Of a stretch of DNA of 62,637 nt, positions 16,601-24,959 are shown piece by piece. This DNA is from an uncultured Spirochaetota bacterium (GTDB lineage: Bacteria > Spirochaetota > Spirochaetia > Treponematales > UBA12059). A model generated the notes under the pieces. The model saw only the letters and a program-made list of their open reading frames with translations, searched no databases and had not been told where the DNA came from. Each line of letters starts with the position of its first letter. Position 1 is the first letter of the stretch. A program made the translations under genes and the position numbers. The DNA is taken from the NCBI GenBank assembly GCA_937873275.1, contig CALMRC010000102.1, forward strand, positions 1-62,637. The letters are read 5' to 3'.

Positions 16601-17292
16601 ACGTCGACGAGCTGAGGGAGTCCGTCTTCCGCGCCAACTTGGAGCTCCGGGACCGGGGCCTGGCCATCCTGACCTGGGGCAACGCCTCCGGCATCGACCG
16701 GGAGCGCGGCGTCGTGGCCATCAAGCCCTCGGGGGTTCCCTACGACGCGATGCGGCCCGGGGACATGGTCTTGGTGGACCTGGACGGGAAGTTCCTGGAA
16801 GGGAACCTGCGTCCGTCCTCGGACCTGGCCACCCATCTTGTCCTGTACCGGGCCTTCCCCGCCCTCGGGGGCGTCGTGCACACCCACTCGGTCCACGCCA
16901 CCGCCCTGGCCCAGGCCGGGGCCGACCTGGAGGCGGAGGGGACCACCCACGCGGACCACTTTTACGGTCCGGTGCCCTGTACCCGGGGCCTGACTCGGGC
17001 GGAAATCGAGGGGGAGTACGAGGCCGAGACCGGGAACGTCATCGTGGAGACCTTCCGGACCCGGGGTATCGATCCCGCCCGGGTCCCCGCGGTCCTGGTA
17101 CGGAACCACGGCCCCTTCGCCTGGGGGAAGAGTCCCGGGGACGCCGCGTTGAACGCCGTGGTCCTGGAGGAGGTGGCCCGGATGTCCATCCTGTCCCGGG
17201 CCTACGGGAACCCGGGGCCCATGCCCAAGGAGCTCCTGGACCGGCATTATCTTCGGAAGCACGGGGCCGGGGCGTACTACGGGCAGAAGTAA
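16597..17292 (+). CDS. ulaF: L-ribulose-5-phosphate 4-epimerase (UlaF/AraD/SgbE type)
   Basis: Converts L-ribulose 5-phosphate to D-xylulose 5-phosphate, which enters the pentose phosphate pathway. In 231 residues: TWGNASGID, the phosphate-binding KPSGVPYD and SSDLATH, the zinc-ligand pair HTHS (about 94-97), ADHFYGPVPCTR, and a third His ligand near residue 170 in LVRNHGPFAWG, followed by AYYGQK at the C terminus. All residues needed for the class II aldolase-type epimerase are present. The GTG start at 16597 follows GGAAGGAGG and overlaps ulaE by 4 bases. Last gene of the ulaDEF unit; the next gene has its own promoter. Confidence 0.95.
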   Translation: MNVDELRESVFRANLELRDRGLAILTWGNASGIDRERGVVAIKPSGVPYDAMRPGDMVLVDLDGKFLEGNLRPSSDLATHLVLYRAFPALGGVVHTHSVHATALAQAGADLEAEGTTHADHFYGPVPCTRGLTRAEIEGEYEAETGNVIVETFRTRGIDPARVPAVLVRNHGPFAWGKSPGDAALNAVVLEEVARMSILSRAYGNPGPMPKELLDRHYLRKHGAGAYYGQK

Positions 17293-17318
17293 GGGGGTGG
17301 GCGGCCCGAAGCGAGCCC

Positions 17319-17347
17319 TTGATTAGGTTCTTTTTTATAGATACTAT
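17319..17347 (+). promoter_or_regulatory. Promoter of the acetate-type transporter gene
   Basis: TTGATT (17319-17324), 17-base spacer, TACTAT (17342-17347). The ATG follows at 17355 with only CCCGCCC between, so transcription should begin at or next to the start codon; no ribosome site is visible. Probable leaderless mRNA. Confidence 0.65.
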
Positions 17348-17354
17348 CCCGCCC

Positions 17355-17981
17355 ATGTCGGATCCCCTCAACCAACCCCACAGCAAGACCAGCATCGTGG
17401 TGGCCAACCCCTCGGCCATGGGCCTCTTCGGGCTGGCCATGGTGACCCTGGTCGCCTCCACCCAGAAACTCGGCTGGACCTCGGGCACCGCCTTCGAGCT
17501 GCCCTGGGCCCTCTTCCTCGGCGCGTCCCTCCAGCTGTACGCGTCCATCCTGGACGCCAAGCTGAACAACGCCTTCGGCGCCACGGCCTTCGGCGGCTAC
17601 GCCTTCTTCTGGTTCGCCGTCGGCATGACCTGGATGATCCAGGGCGGCTGGTTCGGACCGGACGTAGCGGCCCGGGCGGACATCCGCCAGCTGGGCGTCG
17701 CCTTCGCAGGCTACCTGGTCTTCAGCCTCTACATGACACTCGGCGCCCTGGCCACCACCAAGGTCCTATTCGGCATCTTCGTGCTGATCGACCTGCTTTT
17801 CCTGGGCCTGTCCCTGTCCGTCCTGGGGGTCGCCCCGGAATTCTTCCACACCCTGGCGGGCTGGGCGGAACTGGCCATCGCCTTGGCGTCCTTCTACGCC
17901 TCCGCGGCGGCCATCCTGAACGTCCAGTTCGGCCGGACGATCCTCCCCCTCGGGAAGGCCTTCGGCATCCGCCGCGGCTGA
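17355..17981 (+). CDS. satP: GPR1/FUN34/YaaH (SatP) family acetate/succinate transporter
   Basis: Inner-membrane channel-like carrier for acetate and small carboxylates. The 208 residues have six hydrophobic spans. The family signature N-P-[AS]-x-[ML]-G-L appears as NPSAMGLFGLA (about 19-29), the first span's constriction motif, and FGGYAFFWFAVGM corresponds to the third segment. No signal peptide. The gene lies 62 bases after ulaF but has its own strong promoter and no Shine-Dalgarno sequence, suggesting leaderless translation. Downstream is a terminator shared with the convergent ulaG operon. Acetate is a plausible end product of ascorbate fermentation via acetyl phosphate, so export is a sensible role; direction is inference. 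Confidence 0.9.
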   Translation: MSDPLNQPHSKTSIVVANPSAMGLFGLAMVTLVASTQKLGWTSGTAFELPWALFLGASLQLYASILDAKLNNAFGATAFGGYAFFWFAVGMTWMIQGGWFGPDVAARADIRQLGVAFAGYLVFSLYMTLGALATTKVLFGIFVLIDLLFLGLSLSVLGVAPEFFHTLAGWAELAIALASFYASAAAILNVQFGRTILPLGKAFGIRRG

Positions 17982-18047
17982 CCGGTAGCCCCGCGGAACG
18001 CACGACCGGCCGTTTCGGCCGGAGGCCGCCCCGCGCTTCCCGATGCG

Positions 18048-18087
18048 GCAATAAAAAGGCCTCCGGATCTCCGGGGGCCTTTATTGC
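18048..18087. terminator. Bidirectional terminator between satP and ulaG
   Basis: GCAATAAAAAGGCCTCCGG (18048-18066), a 4-base loop, and CCGGGGGCCTTTATTGC (18071-18087). A strong GC stem is flanked by an A-run on one side and T's on the other, so it can work from both directions. Confidence 0.8.
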
Positions 18088-18090
18088 ATA

Positions 18091-18164
18091 CGGCGGATAG
18101 ACGATCCGCCGACCTCGCCGAAACCGGAAGGTTTCGGCGCCGGCCGGACGCGAGCGTCCGGCCG
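18091..18164. repeat. Three tandem short hairpins abutting the ulaG stop codon
   Basis: CGGCGGAT-N5-ATCCGCCG (18091-18111), CCGAAACC-GGAA-GGTTTCGG (18118-18137) and CGGCCGGACG-CGAG-CGTCCGGCCG (18141-18164). The last one ends one base before the ulaG stop codon at 18165-18167. With the terminator at 18048-18087 this makes four stem-loops in 117 bases. A similar cluster is at 51735-51974. Confidence 0.75.
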
Positions 18165-19229
18165 CTACAGGAACGAGGGGTACGGCAGGTCCGTCGGGCC
18201 TTCGAAGACGTCCTCGAAGCCCCGGGGGTAGTGGTACTCGATCCGGTCCTTGTCGACGGGCCAGGTGAACTTGCCCCCCACCTGCCATACGAAGGGTGTG
18301 AAGCCGTAGCCCAGGCGGTCCTTCCGCATCCTCCACAGGGCCACGATCTCCATGGGGTCCGCCTGGAAGTTCGTCCAGATGTCGTGGTGGAAGGGTATGA
18401 CCGTCTTGGCGTTCAGGCACTCCGCCATGCGCAGGATGTCCACGCTGGTCATCTTGTCCGTCACGCCCCGGGGATTCTCCCCGAAGGAGCCGAGGGCCAC
18501 GTCGATCCTGTGCTCGTTTCCGTGCTTGGCGTAGTGGTTGGAGTAGTGGGAGTCCCCGGAGTGGTAGAGGGAGCCGCCGGGGGTCTTGAAAAGGTAGTTC
18601 ACCGCCCGTTCGTCCATGTCCTGGGGCATTCGGCCCGCCAGGCCCTGGTCCGCGGGGGCGGTGATCAGGGCGGTCCGGTCGAAGGATTCCAGGGCCAGGA
18701 TCTCGACGTCCTTGACCTTGACGACGTCCCCGGGCTTCACGGTCACGCAGCGGCCCTCCGGCACCCCCCAGGAGGTCCAGAGCTTCACGCAGGCCGCCGG
18801 CCCGACGAAGGGGACGTCGGGGCCGCAGTTCTTCAGGACCGCGGCGGCCACGTTCACGTCGATGTGGTCGTTGTGGTCGTGGGTGGCCAGGACGGCGTCC
18901 ACGTTCTTGATGGCGAAGGGATCCAGGGGGAAAATCGAGTTCCGGAGGTTCAGCTGGAGCTTTTTGGCTCCCGTCATCCTCTGCATCTGGTGTCCCGCGG
19001 CCATCACGGGATTCTTGTGGGTCTTCTTTCCGGTCCCGACCCAGAAATCGGTGCAGATGTTCGCCCCCCCCGGGGACTTGAGCCAGATGCCCGTGCAGCC
19101 CAGCCACCATATAGCGAAGGTCCCGGGGGCGACCTTTTCGTCCTCGATCTCCTCGTTGAGCCAGGTTCCCCATTCGGGAAAGGTGCCCAGGATCCAGGAT
19201 TCCCGGGTGATTCCGTCGATCTTAGCCAA
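18165..19229 (-). CDS. ulaG: L-ascorbate-6-phosphate lactonase (UlaG)
   Basis: Metallo-beta-lactamase-fold hydrolase that opens the lactone ring of L-ascorbate 6-phosphate to give 3-keto-L-gulonate 6-phosphate, the UlaD substrate. The 354 residues match UlaG length and show WLGCTGIWL, the metal-binding THDHNDHID (116-124), [11 protein letters not shown] and [12 protein letters not shown], all characteristic of the UlaG branch. The start codon is TTG, with an excellent AGGAGG 6 bases upstream. It is the last gene of the ABC-importer operon (25 bases after the permease gene), which ties the importer to ascorbate-type substrates. UlaG is known from PTS-dependent pathways in which the substrate arrives phosphorylated; here no PTS gene is present. 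Confidence 0.93.
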   Translation of the reverse strand: MAKIDGITRESWILGTFPEWGTWLNEEIEDEKVAPGTFAIWWLGCTGIWLKSPGGANICTDFWVGTGKKTHKNPVMAAGHQMQRMTGAKKLQLNLRNSIFPLDPFAIKNVDAVLATHDHNDHIDVNVAAAVLKNCGPDVPFVGPAACVKLWTSWGVPEGRCVTVKPGDVVKVKDVEILALESFDRTALITAPADQGLAGRMPQDMDERAVNYLFKTPGGSLYHSGDSHYSNHYAKHGNEHRIDVALGSFGENPRGVTDKMTSVDILRMAECLNAKTVIPFHHDIWTNFQADPMEIVALWRMRKDRLGYGFTPFVWQVGGKFTWPVDKDRIEYHYPRGFEDVFEGPTDLPYPSFL

Positions 19230-19254
19230 AACTGTCCTCCTATGGTTCTTTTCG

Positions 19255-20214
19255 CTACGCCCGGGAGAGGGTTCGGCGCTTGGGCACCAGGTACCCCTCG
19301 TTCAAGAGCAGGGCGAGTATGATCACGGTGCCGATCGCGATGGGTTGATATAGGTTCGGCACGTTCAATAGATTGAGGCCGTTGATGATGAAGGCCACCA
19401 TGATGGCCCCGATCAGGGCTCCCACGACGGAACCCCGGCCGCCCACGGCGCTGGTACCGCCGATCACCAGGGCGGTCATCACGTCCAGCTCGATCCCCGA
19501 GGCCGCGGCCGCGAAGACCTGCTGGGTCAGGGAGGCCAGGATCACGCCCCCCACCGCGGAGGTGCCGCCGGAGATCGTGTAGGAGATCAGCCGGACCCGG
19601 TCGGGGTCCACGCCGGACAGCCGGGCGGCCACCTCGTTGGACCCCACCGCCATGACCTGGCGCCCGAAGGCCGTCCTGCGGAGTACGAACTGGCTCGTGA
19701 TCACCAGGGCTACCATGATGTAGATCGGGTTGGGCAGGCCCAAAAAGCGGCCCGTGCTGATAAGGATGAAGGGTTTCGGTTCCAGGATGGCCAGCATGGC
19801 GCCCTGGGAGACCACCAGGGCGATCCCGTAGAGGTAGGTCTTGGCGGCCATGGTGACCACGAAGGCGGGGATCTTGATCTTGGCCACGATGAAGCCGTTG
19901 AACAGGCCCACCAGGGATCCGATGACCACGGTCAGGAAGATGGACGGGATCCAGGGTATCCCCATCCGGTTCATGAACAGGTCCACCACGATGCCCGAGA
20001 GGGCGGCCGTGGAGCCCAGGGACAGGTCGATGCCCCCGGTGATCCGCGGGTAGATGGCCCCGGAGGACAGGATGCCGATGAAGCATACCGACCAGACCAC
20101 GTTGGTCAGGTTGTCCAGGGTCAGGAACCGCGGGGACAGGATGGTCAGCACCGCCATCAGGGGTACCAGGACGATGGCGAGCCGGAGTTCGGTGGCGATC
20201 GGTTTCTTATTCAT
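19255..20214 (-). CDS. Ribose-type sugar ABC transporter permease (RbsC family), copy 1
   Basis: Membrane subunit of a CUT2/ribose-type importer. The 319 residues carry eight to ten hydrophobic spans and RbsC-family blocks: [16 protein letters not shown] (about 59-74), [30 protein letters not shown] and [25 protein letters not shown] near the C terminus. It overlaps the ATPase gene by 8 bases and is followed by ulaG after 25 bases. A second, clearly different permease gene lies upstream of the ATPase, so the transporter is probably a heterodimer with two distinct membrane subunits, as in some CUT2 systems. The substrate is inferred from ulaG in the same operon. Confidence 0.92.
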   Translation of the reverse strand: MNKKPIATELRLAIVLVPLMAVLTILSPRFLTLDNLTNVVWSVCFIGILSSGAIYPRITGGIDLSLGSTAALSGIVVDLFMNRMGIPWIPSIFLTVVIGSLVGLFNGFIVAKIKIPAFVVTMAAKTYLYGIALVVSQGAMLAILEPKPFILISTGRFLGLPNPIYIMVALVITSQFVLRRTAFGRQVMAVGSNEVAARLSGVDPDRVRLISYTISGGTSAVGGVILASLTQQVFAAAASGIELDVMTALVIGGTSAVGGRGSVVGALIGAIMVAFIINGLNLLNVPNLYQPIAIGTVIILALLLNEGYLVPKRRTLSRA

Positions 20215-21739
20215 CGTCTCCCTCCCGGATGCCGGAGGCGGCGCGCAGGATCTTCTCGCCCGTCAGGACGCATTCCCGGAACTCATGGAAGAACCGGCCT
20301 TGCCGGAGGACGATCACCCGGTCCGACAGGCGGGTGAGCTCCGGCAGGTCCGAAGACACCAGGAGGACGGACACCCCCCGGGCCGAGAGGGCCCGGATGT
20401 GCTCGTAGATCTCCTCCTTGGCGCCGATGTCGATACCCACCGTGGGTTCGTCGATGAAGATCAGCTTGAGATCCCGGACCAGCCACTTTGCCAGGACCAC
20501 CTTCTGCTGGTTCCCTCCGGACAGGTTCCCCACCAGCTGCTCCGGCCGGGGAGGCTTCACGTTCAACAGCTCGATGCCCCGGGCCGCCCGGCGGTCCTCC
20601 TCCTTGACGCTCACGATGCCCCGGGGGGCGATCCGGTCCAGGTTCGGGATGCCGATGTTCCGGGTGATGGATTGGGTGGCCAGGATGCCCTGGAGGCGGC
20701 GTTCCTCGGGGATGAAGCCGATCCCGCCCTCGATGGACTTCCGGACCGAGGGGACCCATTCCTTCCCCAGGTAGCGGATCGTGCCGGCGTCGAAGGGATC
20801 CGCCCCGTACAGCGCCCGGACCAGCTCCGTCCGTCCGGAGCCCACCAGGCCCCCGATGCCCAGGACTTCGCCCTCGTGGAGGTCGAAGGACAGGTCCTCG
20901 AACTTCCCCACCGAGGTCAGACCCCGGACCTCCAGCACCACGTTCCCGCCCTTGGGCGAAAGCTCGTGCTGGACCGCCTTCTCCTCCAGCTTGTGGCCGA
21001 TCATGAGGCGGATGATCTCCTCCGGGCTGATCTCCTCCTTGTCCAGGACCTTCACGAGCTTGCCGTCCCGGAGGACCGTCACCCGGTCCGACAAGGAATA
21101 GACCTCCTCCATCCGGTGGGAGATATAGAGGACGCTGATCCCCTCGCTCTTGAGGAGGGCGATGATCTTGAAGAGCATCTCCACCTCCGTCTTGGTCAGG
21201 GAGGAGGTCGGCTCGTCCATGATCATGAGGCTCGCCTTGCCGGACAGGGCCTTCAGGATCTCCACCAGCTGGCGCTGGGCGATGCTGATGTCGTCGATCA
21301 GGTCCCCGGGTTTCAGGGGGAATTGGTACCGCTCGATGAGATCCCGGGCCTGGTCGTTCAACTTCCGGACGTCGATCAGCCGGGTGAGGGGGCGGAGGGG
21401 CTCCTTGCCCAGGAAGATGTTCTGGGCCACCGTCATGCCCGGGATCAGGCTGAGTTCCTGGTAAATGACCGCGATGCCCAGGGCCTCCGCGTCCCGCCGG
21501 AGATGCTCCATCGGAACCACGGTCCCGTCGTACACCATCTGGCCGGAATCCCGGCCCGTGGCGCCGGTGATGATCTTGATGAGCGTGGACTTGCCCGCGC
21601 CGTTCTCCCCGACCAGGGCGTGGACCTCGCCCCGGCGCACCGAGAAGTCCACGGCGTCCAGGACCACGTGGCCCGAGTAGGATTTCGTGATGGAGCGGCA
21701 CTCCAGGAGGAGGTCCGCGCCGATATCGTTGGTCGCCAT
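20207..21739 (-). CDS. Ribose-type sugar ABC transporter ATP-binding protein (RbsA family)
   Basis: Tandem ATPase that powers the importer; 510 residues with two nucleotide-binding domains. Domain 1 has GENGAGKST (Walker A, about 44-52) and a Q-loop and MDEPTSSL (Walker B). Domain 2 has the degenerate Walker A GLVGSGRTE typical of CUT2 ATPases, with signature NLSGGNQQKVVLAKWL and IDEPTVGIDIG. The domain 1 signature is degenerate (ISIAQRQLVEI), as is usual in RbsA. GGAGGG precedes the ATG. The gene sits between the two permease genes and overlaps the second by 8 bases. Confidence 0.95.
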   Translation of the reverse strand: MATNDIGADLLLECRSITKSYSGHVVLDAVDFSVRRGEVHALVGENGAGKSTLIKIITGATGRDSGQMVYDGTVVPMEHLRRDAEALGIAVIYQELSLIPGMTVAQNIFLGKEPLRPLTRLIDVRKLNDQARDLIERYQFPLKPGDLIDDISIAQRQLVEILKALSGKASLMIMDEPTSSLTKTEVEMLFKIIALLKSEGISVLYISHRMEEVYSLSDRVTVLRDGKLVKVLDKEEISPEEIIRLMIGHKLEEKAVQHELSPKGGNVVLEVRGLTSVGKFEDLSFDLHEGEVLGIGGLVGSGRTELVRALYGADPFDAGTIRYLGKEWVPSVRKSIEGGIGFIPEERRLQGILATQSITRNIGIPNLDRIAPRGIVSVKEEDRRAARGIELLNVKPPRPEQLVGNLSGGNQQKVVLAKWLVRDLKLIFIDEPTVGIDIGAKEEIYEHIRALSARGVSVLLVSSDLPELTRLSDRVIVLRQGRFFHEFRECVLTGEKILRAASGIREGDDE

Positions 21740-21748
21740 GCCGCCCTC

Positions 21749-22762
21749 CTAGGCCGCGTCCCGGCCCCGCTCGGCCGAGAGCCGCTTGATCTTGGCCCGG
21801 GCCGCCAGGTGCTCCCGGAGTTTTTTCTGCCAGACGTCCACGATGACCGTCACCACGATGATTCCCCCGATGGCGATCGGCTGGATCCAGGGGGAGATGC
21901 CGGTCTTCAGGATCCCGTTCTTGATGAGGGCCAGGAAGAGGGACCCGAGCATCGTGCCCCAGACGTCCCCGACGCCCCCGGAGAAGGCGGTGCCCCCGAT
22001 GACCACCGAGGCTATGACGTCCATTTCGGAGCCCAGGCCCAGCTCCGGCATCGCGGTCATCATCCGGGAGGAGATGAAGACCGCGGCCAGGGATGCGCAG
22101 ACTCCCGAGAACATGTAGACCCCGATGGTGGTGCGTTCCGTGTCGATCCCCGTCAGCCGGGCGGCGGTGGGGTTGGCGCCGGTGGCGTATATGTTCGTTC
22201 CCGTGCGGGTGTGCTTGAGGAAGACCTGGGCGCCGACTCCCAGGATCAGGAAGGCCATGGTGGTTCGGTAGATCCCGAAGAGCCCGGAAGTCCCGAACCA
22301 GAGGTAGGAGTCGTTCTGGATGTAGACGTTCTGCACGAAGCCCAGGGAGTCCTTTACGGCGATGACCAGGGCCAGGCCCGACAGGATGCTGCGGGTGGCC
22401 AGGGTCACGATGAACTCCGGAAGCTTGAACTTGGTGATGAAGTAGCCGTTCACCAGGCCCGTCAGGGCTCCGACGAAGAGGGAGAGGAATACCAGGACGG
22501 GGATCGGGACCTTGGTGTAGTGGAGGAAGTTGATGCAGACCATGGAGGTCACCGCGACGACCCCGCCGATGGACATGTCGATCCCGGCGGTGATCATCAC
22601 GAAGGTAAACCCCACGGCGATGATCCCCGTCTGGGCCGCTTCCTGCAGGAGCTTGAGCAGGTTCCCGGAGCTCAGGAAGACCGGGTTGATCGCGGTGATC
22701 AGGGCGGAAAGAGCGAGCATCAGGCCGATCAGGATCAGCCTACGGACGGCATGGTGGGACAC
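21749..22762 (-). CDS. Ribose-type sugar ABC transporter permease (RbsC family), copy 2
   Basis: Second membrane subunit of the importer, 337 residues, about nine hydrophobic spans. Family blocks are ITAGIDMSIGGVVAVTSMV (about 58-76), EFIVTLATRSILSGLALV, TGANPTAARLTGID and VIASVVIGGTAFSGGVGDVWG. The basic C-terminal tail (KKLREHLAARAKIKRL) is cytoplasmic. Start is GTG with GGAGG upstream. It lies 105 bases after the binding-protein gene and 9 bases before the ATPase gene. The two permeases in this operon share the fold and motifs but are far from identical, which suggests an old duplication and a heterodimeric pore. Confidence 0.92.
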   Translation of the reverse strand: MSHHAVRRLILIGLMLALSALITAINPVFLSSGNLLKLLQEAAQTGIIAVGFTFVMITAGIDMSIGGVVAVTSMVCINFLHYTKVPIPVLVFLSLFVGALTGLVNGYFITKFKLPEFIVTLATRSILSGLALVIAVKDSLGFVQNVYIQNDSYLWFGTSGLFGIYRTTMAFLILGVGAQVFLKHTRTGTNIYATGANPTAARLTGIDTERTTIGVYMFSGVCASLAAVFISSRMMTAMPELGLGSEMDVIASVVIGGTAFSGGVGDVWGTMLGSLFLALIKNGILKTGISPWIQPIAIGGIIVVTVIVDVWQKKLREHLAARAKIKRLSAERGRDAA

Positions 22763-22867
22763 GGCGGGCCTCCGTTTTGGATTGGAAGCGGCGGGACCAC
22801 CCCGCGCCCGGCCTCCGGACGTGCCGGTCGGCGCGGACGCGGGCGGACCCGTTGGGGACGGAAGGGA

Positions 22868-23812
22868 CTACCAGCGATCCTCGGGGGCGATCTGGCCGAC
22901 GGTCTCCTTGGTGGCGGCGAAGGGCGGAATCTGGATGACCTTGGTCTCGGCGGCCTTGGAGGGCCCGAGCTTCTTCTGGAGGATCTCCATGACCATTTCC
23001 GCGATCAGGCTGCCCTGGGCGAAGGAGTTGTTGTACGCGGTTCCGGCGATCTTTCCCTGCTCGATGAGGGCCAGGGTGCTCTTCTGGCCGTTGGCGCCCC
23101 AGACCTTGATCTGGTCCAGGCGGCCGGCGGCCTCGGCGGCGATCATGGCGCCCTCGGCCATGTTGTCGTTGACCGCGAAGACCCCGTCCAGCTGCTTGTT
23201 GGCCTGGAGGAAGCCGTTCATGATGGTGATGGCGATCTCCTTCTTCCAGCCCTCGGCGCTCTGGGCCCCGACGATCTTGATGTTCGGGTAGAGCTCGGCC
23301 AGGGCCTGGCGGAAGCCCTTCTCCCGGTTGACGCCCAGGATGGCGCCCGGGGGCGACTGGATGATGACCACGTTGCCCTTGCCGCCCAGCTGCTTGCCCA
23401 TCTCCTTGCCCACGGCGTAGCCGGCGGAGATGTCCGCCATCTGGACGCTGGCGGTGTGCTTCTGGATGGTGGCCAGGTTCACCGTGATGACGGGGATGCC
23501 CTTGGCCTCCGCGGCCTTTACCGAGGCGGAGAGCCCCGCGGCGTCCATGGCCTGCAGGACGATGGCGTCGTACTTCTGGTTGATCACGTCGTCCATGTAG
23601 GAAACCTGGAGTTCCGCCTTGAGCTGGGCGTCGAAGGACTGGACCTTGACGTTCGGGTACTTGCGGAACACGCGCATCATGCCCTCGAGCCAGGCGTTCG
23701 TGTTGGGCTGGCCGATGGACTGGGGGATGTACGCGACCTTGTAGGTCTGGGCGAAGACGGGGACGGCGAGCAGTACGCAGAGCAGCGCCGCGACGATAGC
23801 GGTCTTCTTCAT
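22868..23812 (-). CDS. Periplasmic sugar-binding protein of ribose-type ABC transporter (RbsB family)
   Basis: Substrate-binding protein, 314 residues, with a signal peptide (about 1-21, ending VFAQT). It has the periplasmic-binding-protein type 1 fold: VAYIPQSIGQPNTNAW at the start, YDAIVLQAMDAAGL, PVITVNLATI, EKGFRQALAE, GVFAVNDNMAEGAM and VWGANGQKSTLALIEQGKI are the usual sugar-pocket segments. AGGAGG precedes the ATG. It is the first gene of the five-gene operon binding protein-permease-ATPase-permease-ulaG; such high-copy binding proteins often come first. The downstream lactonase and nearby ulaDEF suggest ascorbate or a related lactone/sugar acid as substrate, but ligand specificity cannot be read from sequence. 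Confidence 0.95.
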   Translation of the reverse strand: MKKTAIVAALLCVLLAVPVFAQTYKVAYIPQSIGQPNTNAWLEGMMRVFRKYPNVKVQSFDAQLKAELQVSYMDDVINQKYDAIVLQAMDAAGLSASVKAAEAKGIPVITVNLATIQKHTASVQMADISAGYAVGKEMGKQLGGKGNVVIIQSPPGAILGVNREKGFRQALAELYPNIKIVGAQSAEGWKKEIAITIMNGFLQANKQLDGVFAVNDNMAEGAMIAAEAAGRLDQIKVWGANGQKSTLALIEQGKIAGTAYNNSFAQGSLIAEMVMEILQKKLGPSKAAETKVIQIPPFAATKETVGQIAPEDRW

Positions 23813-23886
23813 TCTGTGCCTCCTGGGCTGGATGGATCCGATCCGATTCGCCGGTGGACAGGAGGGTGCAGCAACGCGAATCGATC

Positions 23887-23928
23887 TTGATCGTTCCCCA
23901 GGATAAATCCCTAATGCTCATTTGGCAA
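23887..23928 (-). promoter_or_regulatory. Promoter of the ABC importer-ulaG operon with GATCGTT motif
   Basis: On the minus strand TTGCCA (23928-23923), 17-base spacer, TATCCT (23905-23900). TTGATCGTTC (plus strand, 23887-23896) overlaps the expected transcription start, a good place for a repressor. Just upstream lie two direct copies of CATTATTT(T)CG (about 23930-23950). Confidence 0.6.
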
Positions 23929-23999
23929 GCATTATTTTCGCATTATTTCGTTTTTATGTTCTAAAAGTGTCCCTTTAACCCTTATTCGATCATTTTATC

Positions 24000-24007
24000 G
24001 ATCGTTT
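24000..24007. promoter_or_regulatory. GATCGTTT motif between the importer operon and the deoR-type gene
   Basis: GATCGTTT at 24000-24007, within the AT-rich stretch TCGATCATTTTATCGATCG (23986-24004), which holds two nested GATC half-sites. It lies just past the 3' end of the regulator gene and upstream of the importer promoter. Same core as at 14904-14911 and, inverted, 24930-24937. Confidence 0.35.
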
Positions 24008-24024
24008 ATGGGCGCCGAAGGGTA

Positions 24025-24801
24025 TCAAGCCAGGATCACCTGGATGCCCAGGGCTTCCAGGTCCTTCCGGTAGGGATCCGGGCAGTCCACGTCGGTGACG
24101 AGGATATCCACCTTCGAAAGCGGGGAGGATACGAAGTTTGCTACCTTTCCCATCTTGGAGGAGTCCGCCAGGACGATGATCTTCCCGTGGGTATGCTCGA
24201 TCATCGCCTGGTTCACGCTGCACTCCTGGTAGACGCTGGTCGTTAGCCCCCGATCCAGGGACAGGCCGTTGGTGCCCAGGATGGTGTGGTCCGCCCAGAT
24301 GTTCCGGATGGCGGACAGCGTGAACTCCCCGACCAGGGACTGGGACTGTTCCCGGTACTCGCCGCCCAGGATCATGAGCTCCAGTCCCGGGGAGCCGGGG
24401 ACCGACAGGGAGGCCACGTTGTTCGTGATGACCTTCGCCCTCCGTCCCGCCAGGGCCCGGAGGAAGCAGAGGGTCGTGGATCCCGAGTTCATGAACAGGA
24501 TTCCGTCGTCCTCCAGGAGCCGCACGGCCGCGGCGGCGATCCGGTTCTTGGCCTCGATGTTGAGGACGTCCTTCTCGCTGAGCATCTTCTCGGGGACGGA
24601 GCCGTCCTCCTCCACGGGGACGGCACCCCCGTGCCTGCGCAGCAGGGAGCCCTCCCGGGAGAGGTGGTCCAGGTCCCGGCGGATCGTGATCGGGGAGACG
24701 CCGAGGGACTCCGAGAGCTCCTCCACGGTGGCCATTCCCCTCGACCGGACCGATTCCAGTATATGCAAGCGTCTTCTGTATACCGCCGCGTTCGAAGCCA
24801 T
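24025..24801 (-). CDS. DeoR-family transcriptional regulator
   Basis: Sugar-phosphate-responsive repressor of the DeoR/GlpR/UlaR family, 258 residues. The N-terminal winged helix shows RRLHILESVRSRGMATVEEL and the recognition helix VSPITIRRDLDHL, followed by the family hallmark LRRHGGAVP. The sensor domain (isomerase-like) has NSGSTTLCFLRAL, ILGTNGLSLDRGLTT and ADSSKMGK, all standard ligand-pocket motifs. I start at 24801, where GGGGAGAG precedes the ATG; a 22-residue longer form lacks a ribosome site. It is divergent from the FGGY kinase gene. UlaR of E. coli belongs to this family, so control of the ula-type genes is likely; the shared GATCGTTT motif supports this but is inference. Confidence 0.92.
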   Translation of the reverse strand: MASNAAVYRRRLHILESVRSRGMATVEELSESLGVSPITIRRDLDHLSREGSLLRRHGGAVPVEEDGSVPEKMLSEKDVLNIEAKNRIAAAAVRLLEDDGILFMNSGSTTLCFLRALAGRRAKVITNNVASLSVPGSPGLELMILGGEYREQSQSLVGEFTLSAIRNIWADHTILGTNGLSLDRGLTTSVYQECSVNQAMIEHTHGKIIVLADSSKMGKVANFVSSPLSKVDILVTDVDCPDPYRKDLEALGIQVILA

Positions 24802-24892
24802 GGCTCTCCCCGTTCGACCGTTCCGGGCTTTTCGGACTTCCCGGACGTCCGTCCATATATGTACCATACGGGGCGAAGCTCGGCTAGCATTT

Positions 24893-24944
24893 TTGATCGC
24901 TTATCCGAATATCTTGCGCGATCCGATCCAAACGATCGTATACT
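24893..24944 (+). promoter_or_regulatory. Promoter/operator region of the FGGY kinase gene
   Basis: TTGATCGCTTATC (24893-24905) and AAACGATC (24930-24937, inverted GATCGTTT) bracket a weak promoter TTGCGC (24914-24919), 19-base spacer, TATACT (24939-24944). The second motif abuts the -10 box, a position suited to repression by the divergent DeoR-family protein. Confidence 0.45.
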
Positions 24945-24959
24945 GTTCACGGAGGCGCC

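Noticed and set aside
20054-23890. A 1278-codon open frame on the plus strand, opposite the sugar ABC operon
   Set aside because: Stop codons are rare in all frames of such GC-rich DNA. The product is low-complexity (Gly, Asp, Arg, Gln, Pro) with no motif, while the opposite strand encodes well-conserved transporter subunits.
24025-24801. Calling the regulator UlaR by name
   Set aside because: It is clearly DeoR-family and well placed, but family membership and neighbourhood alone do not show orthology to UlaR.
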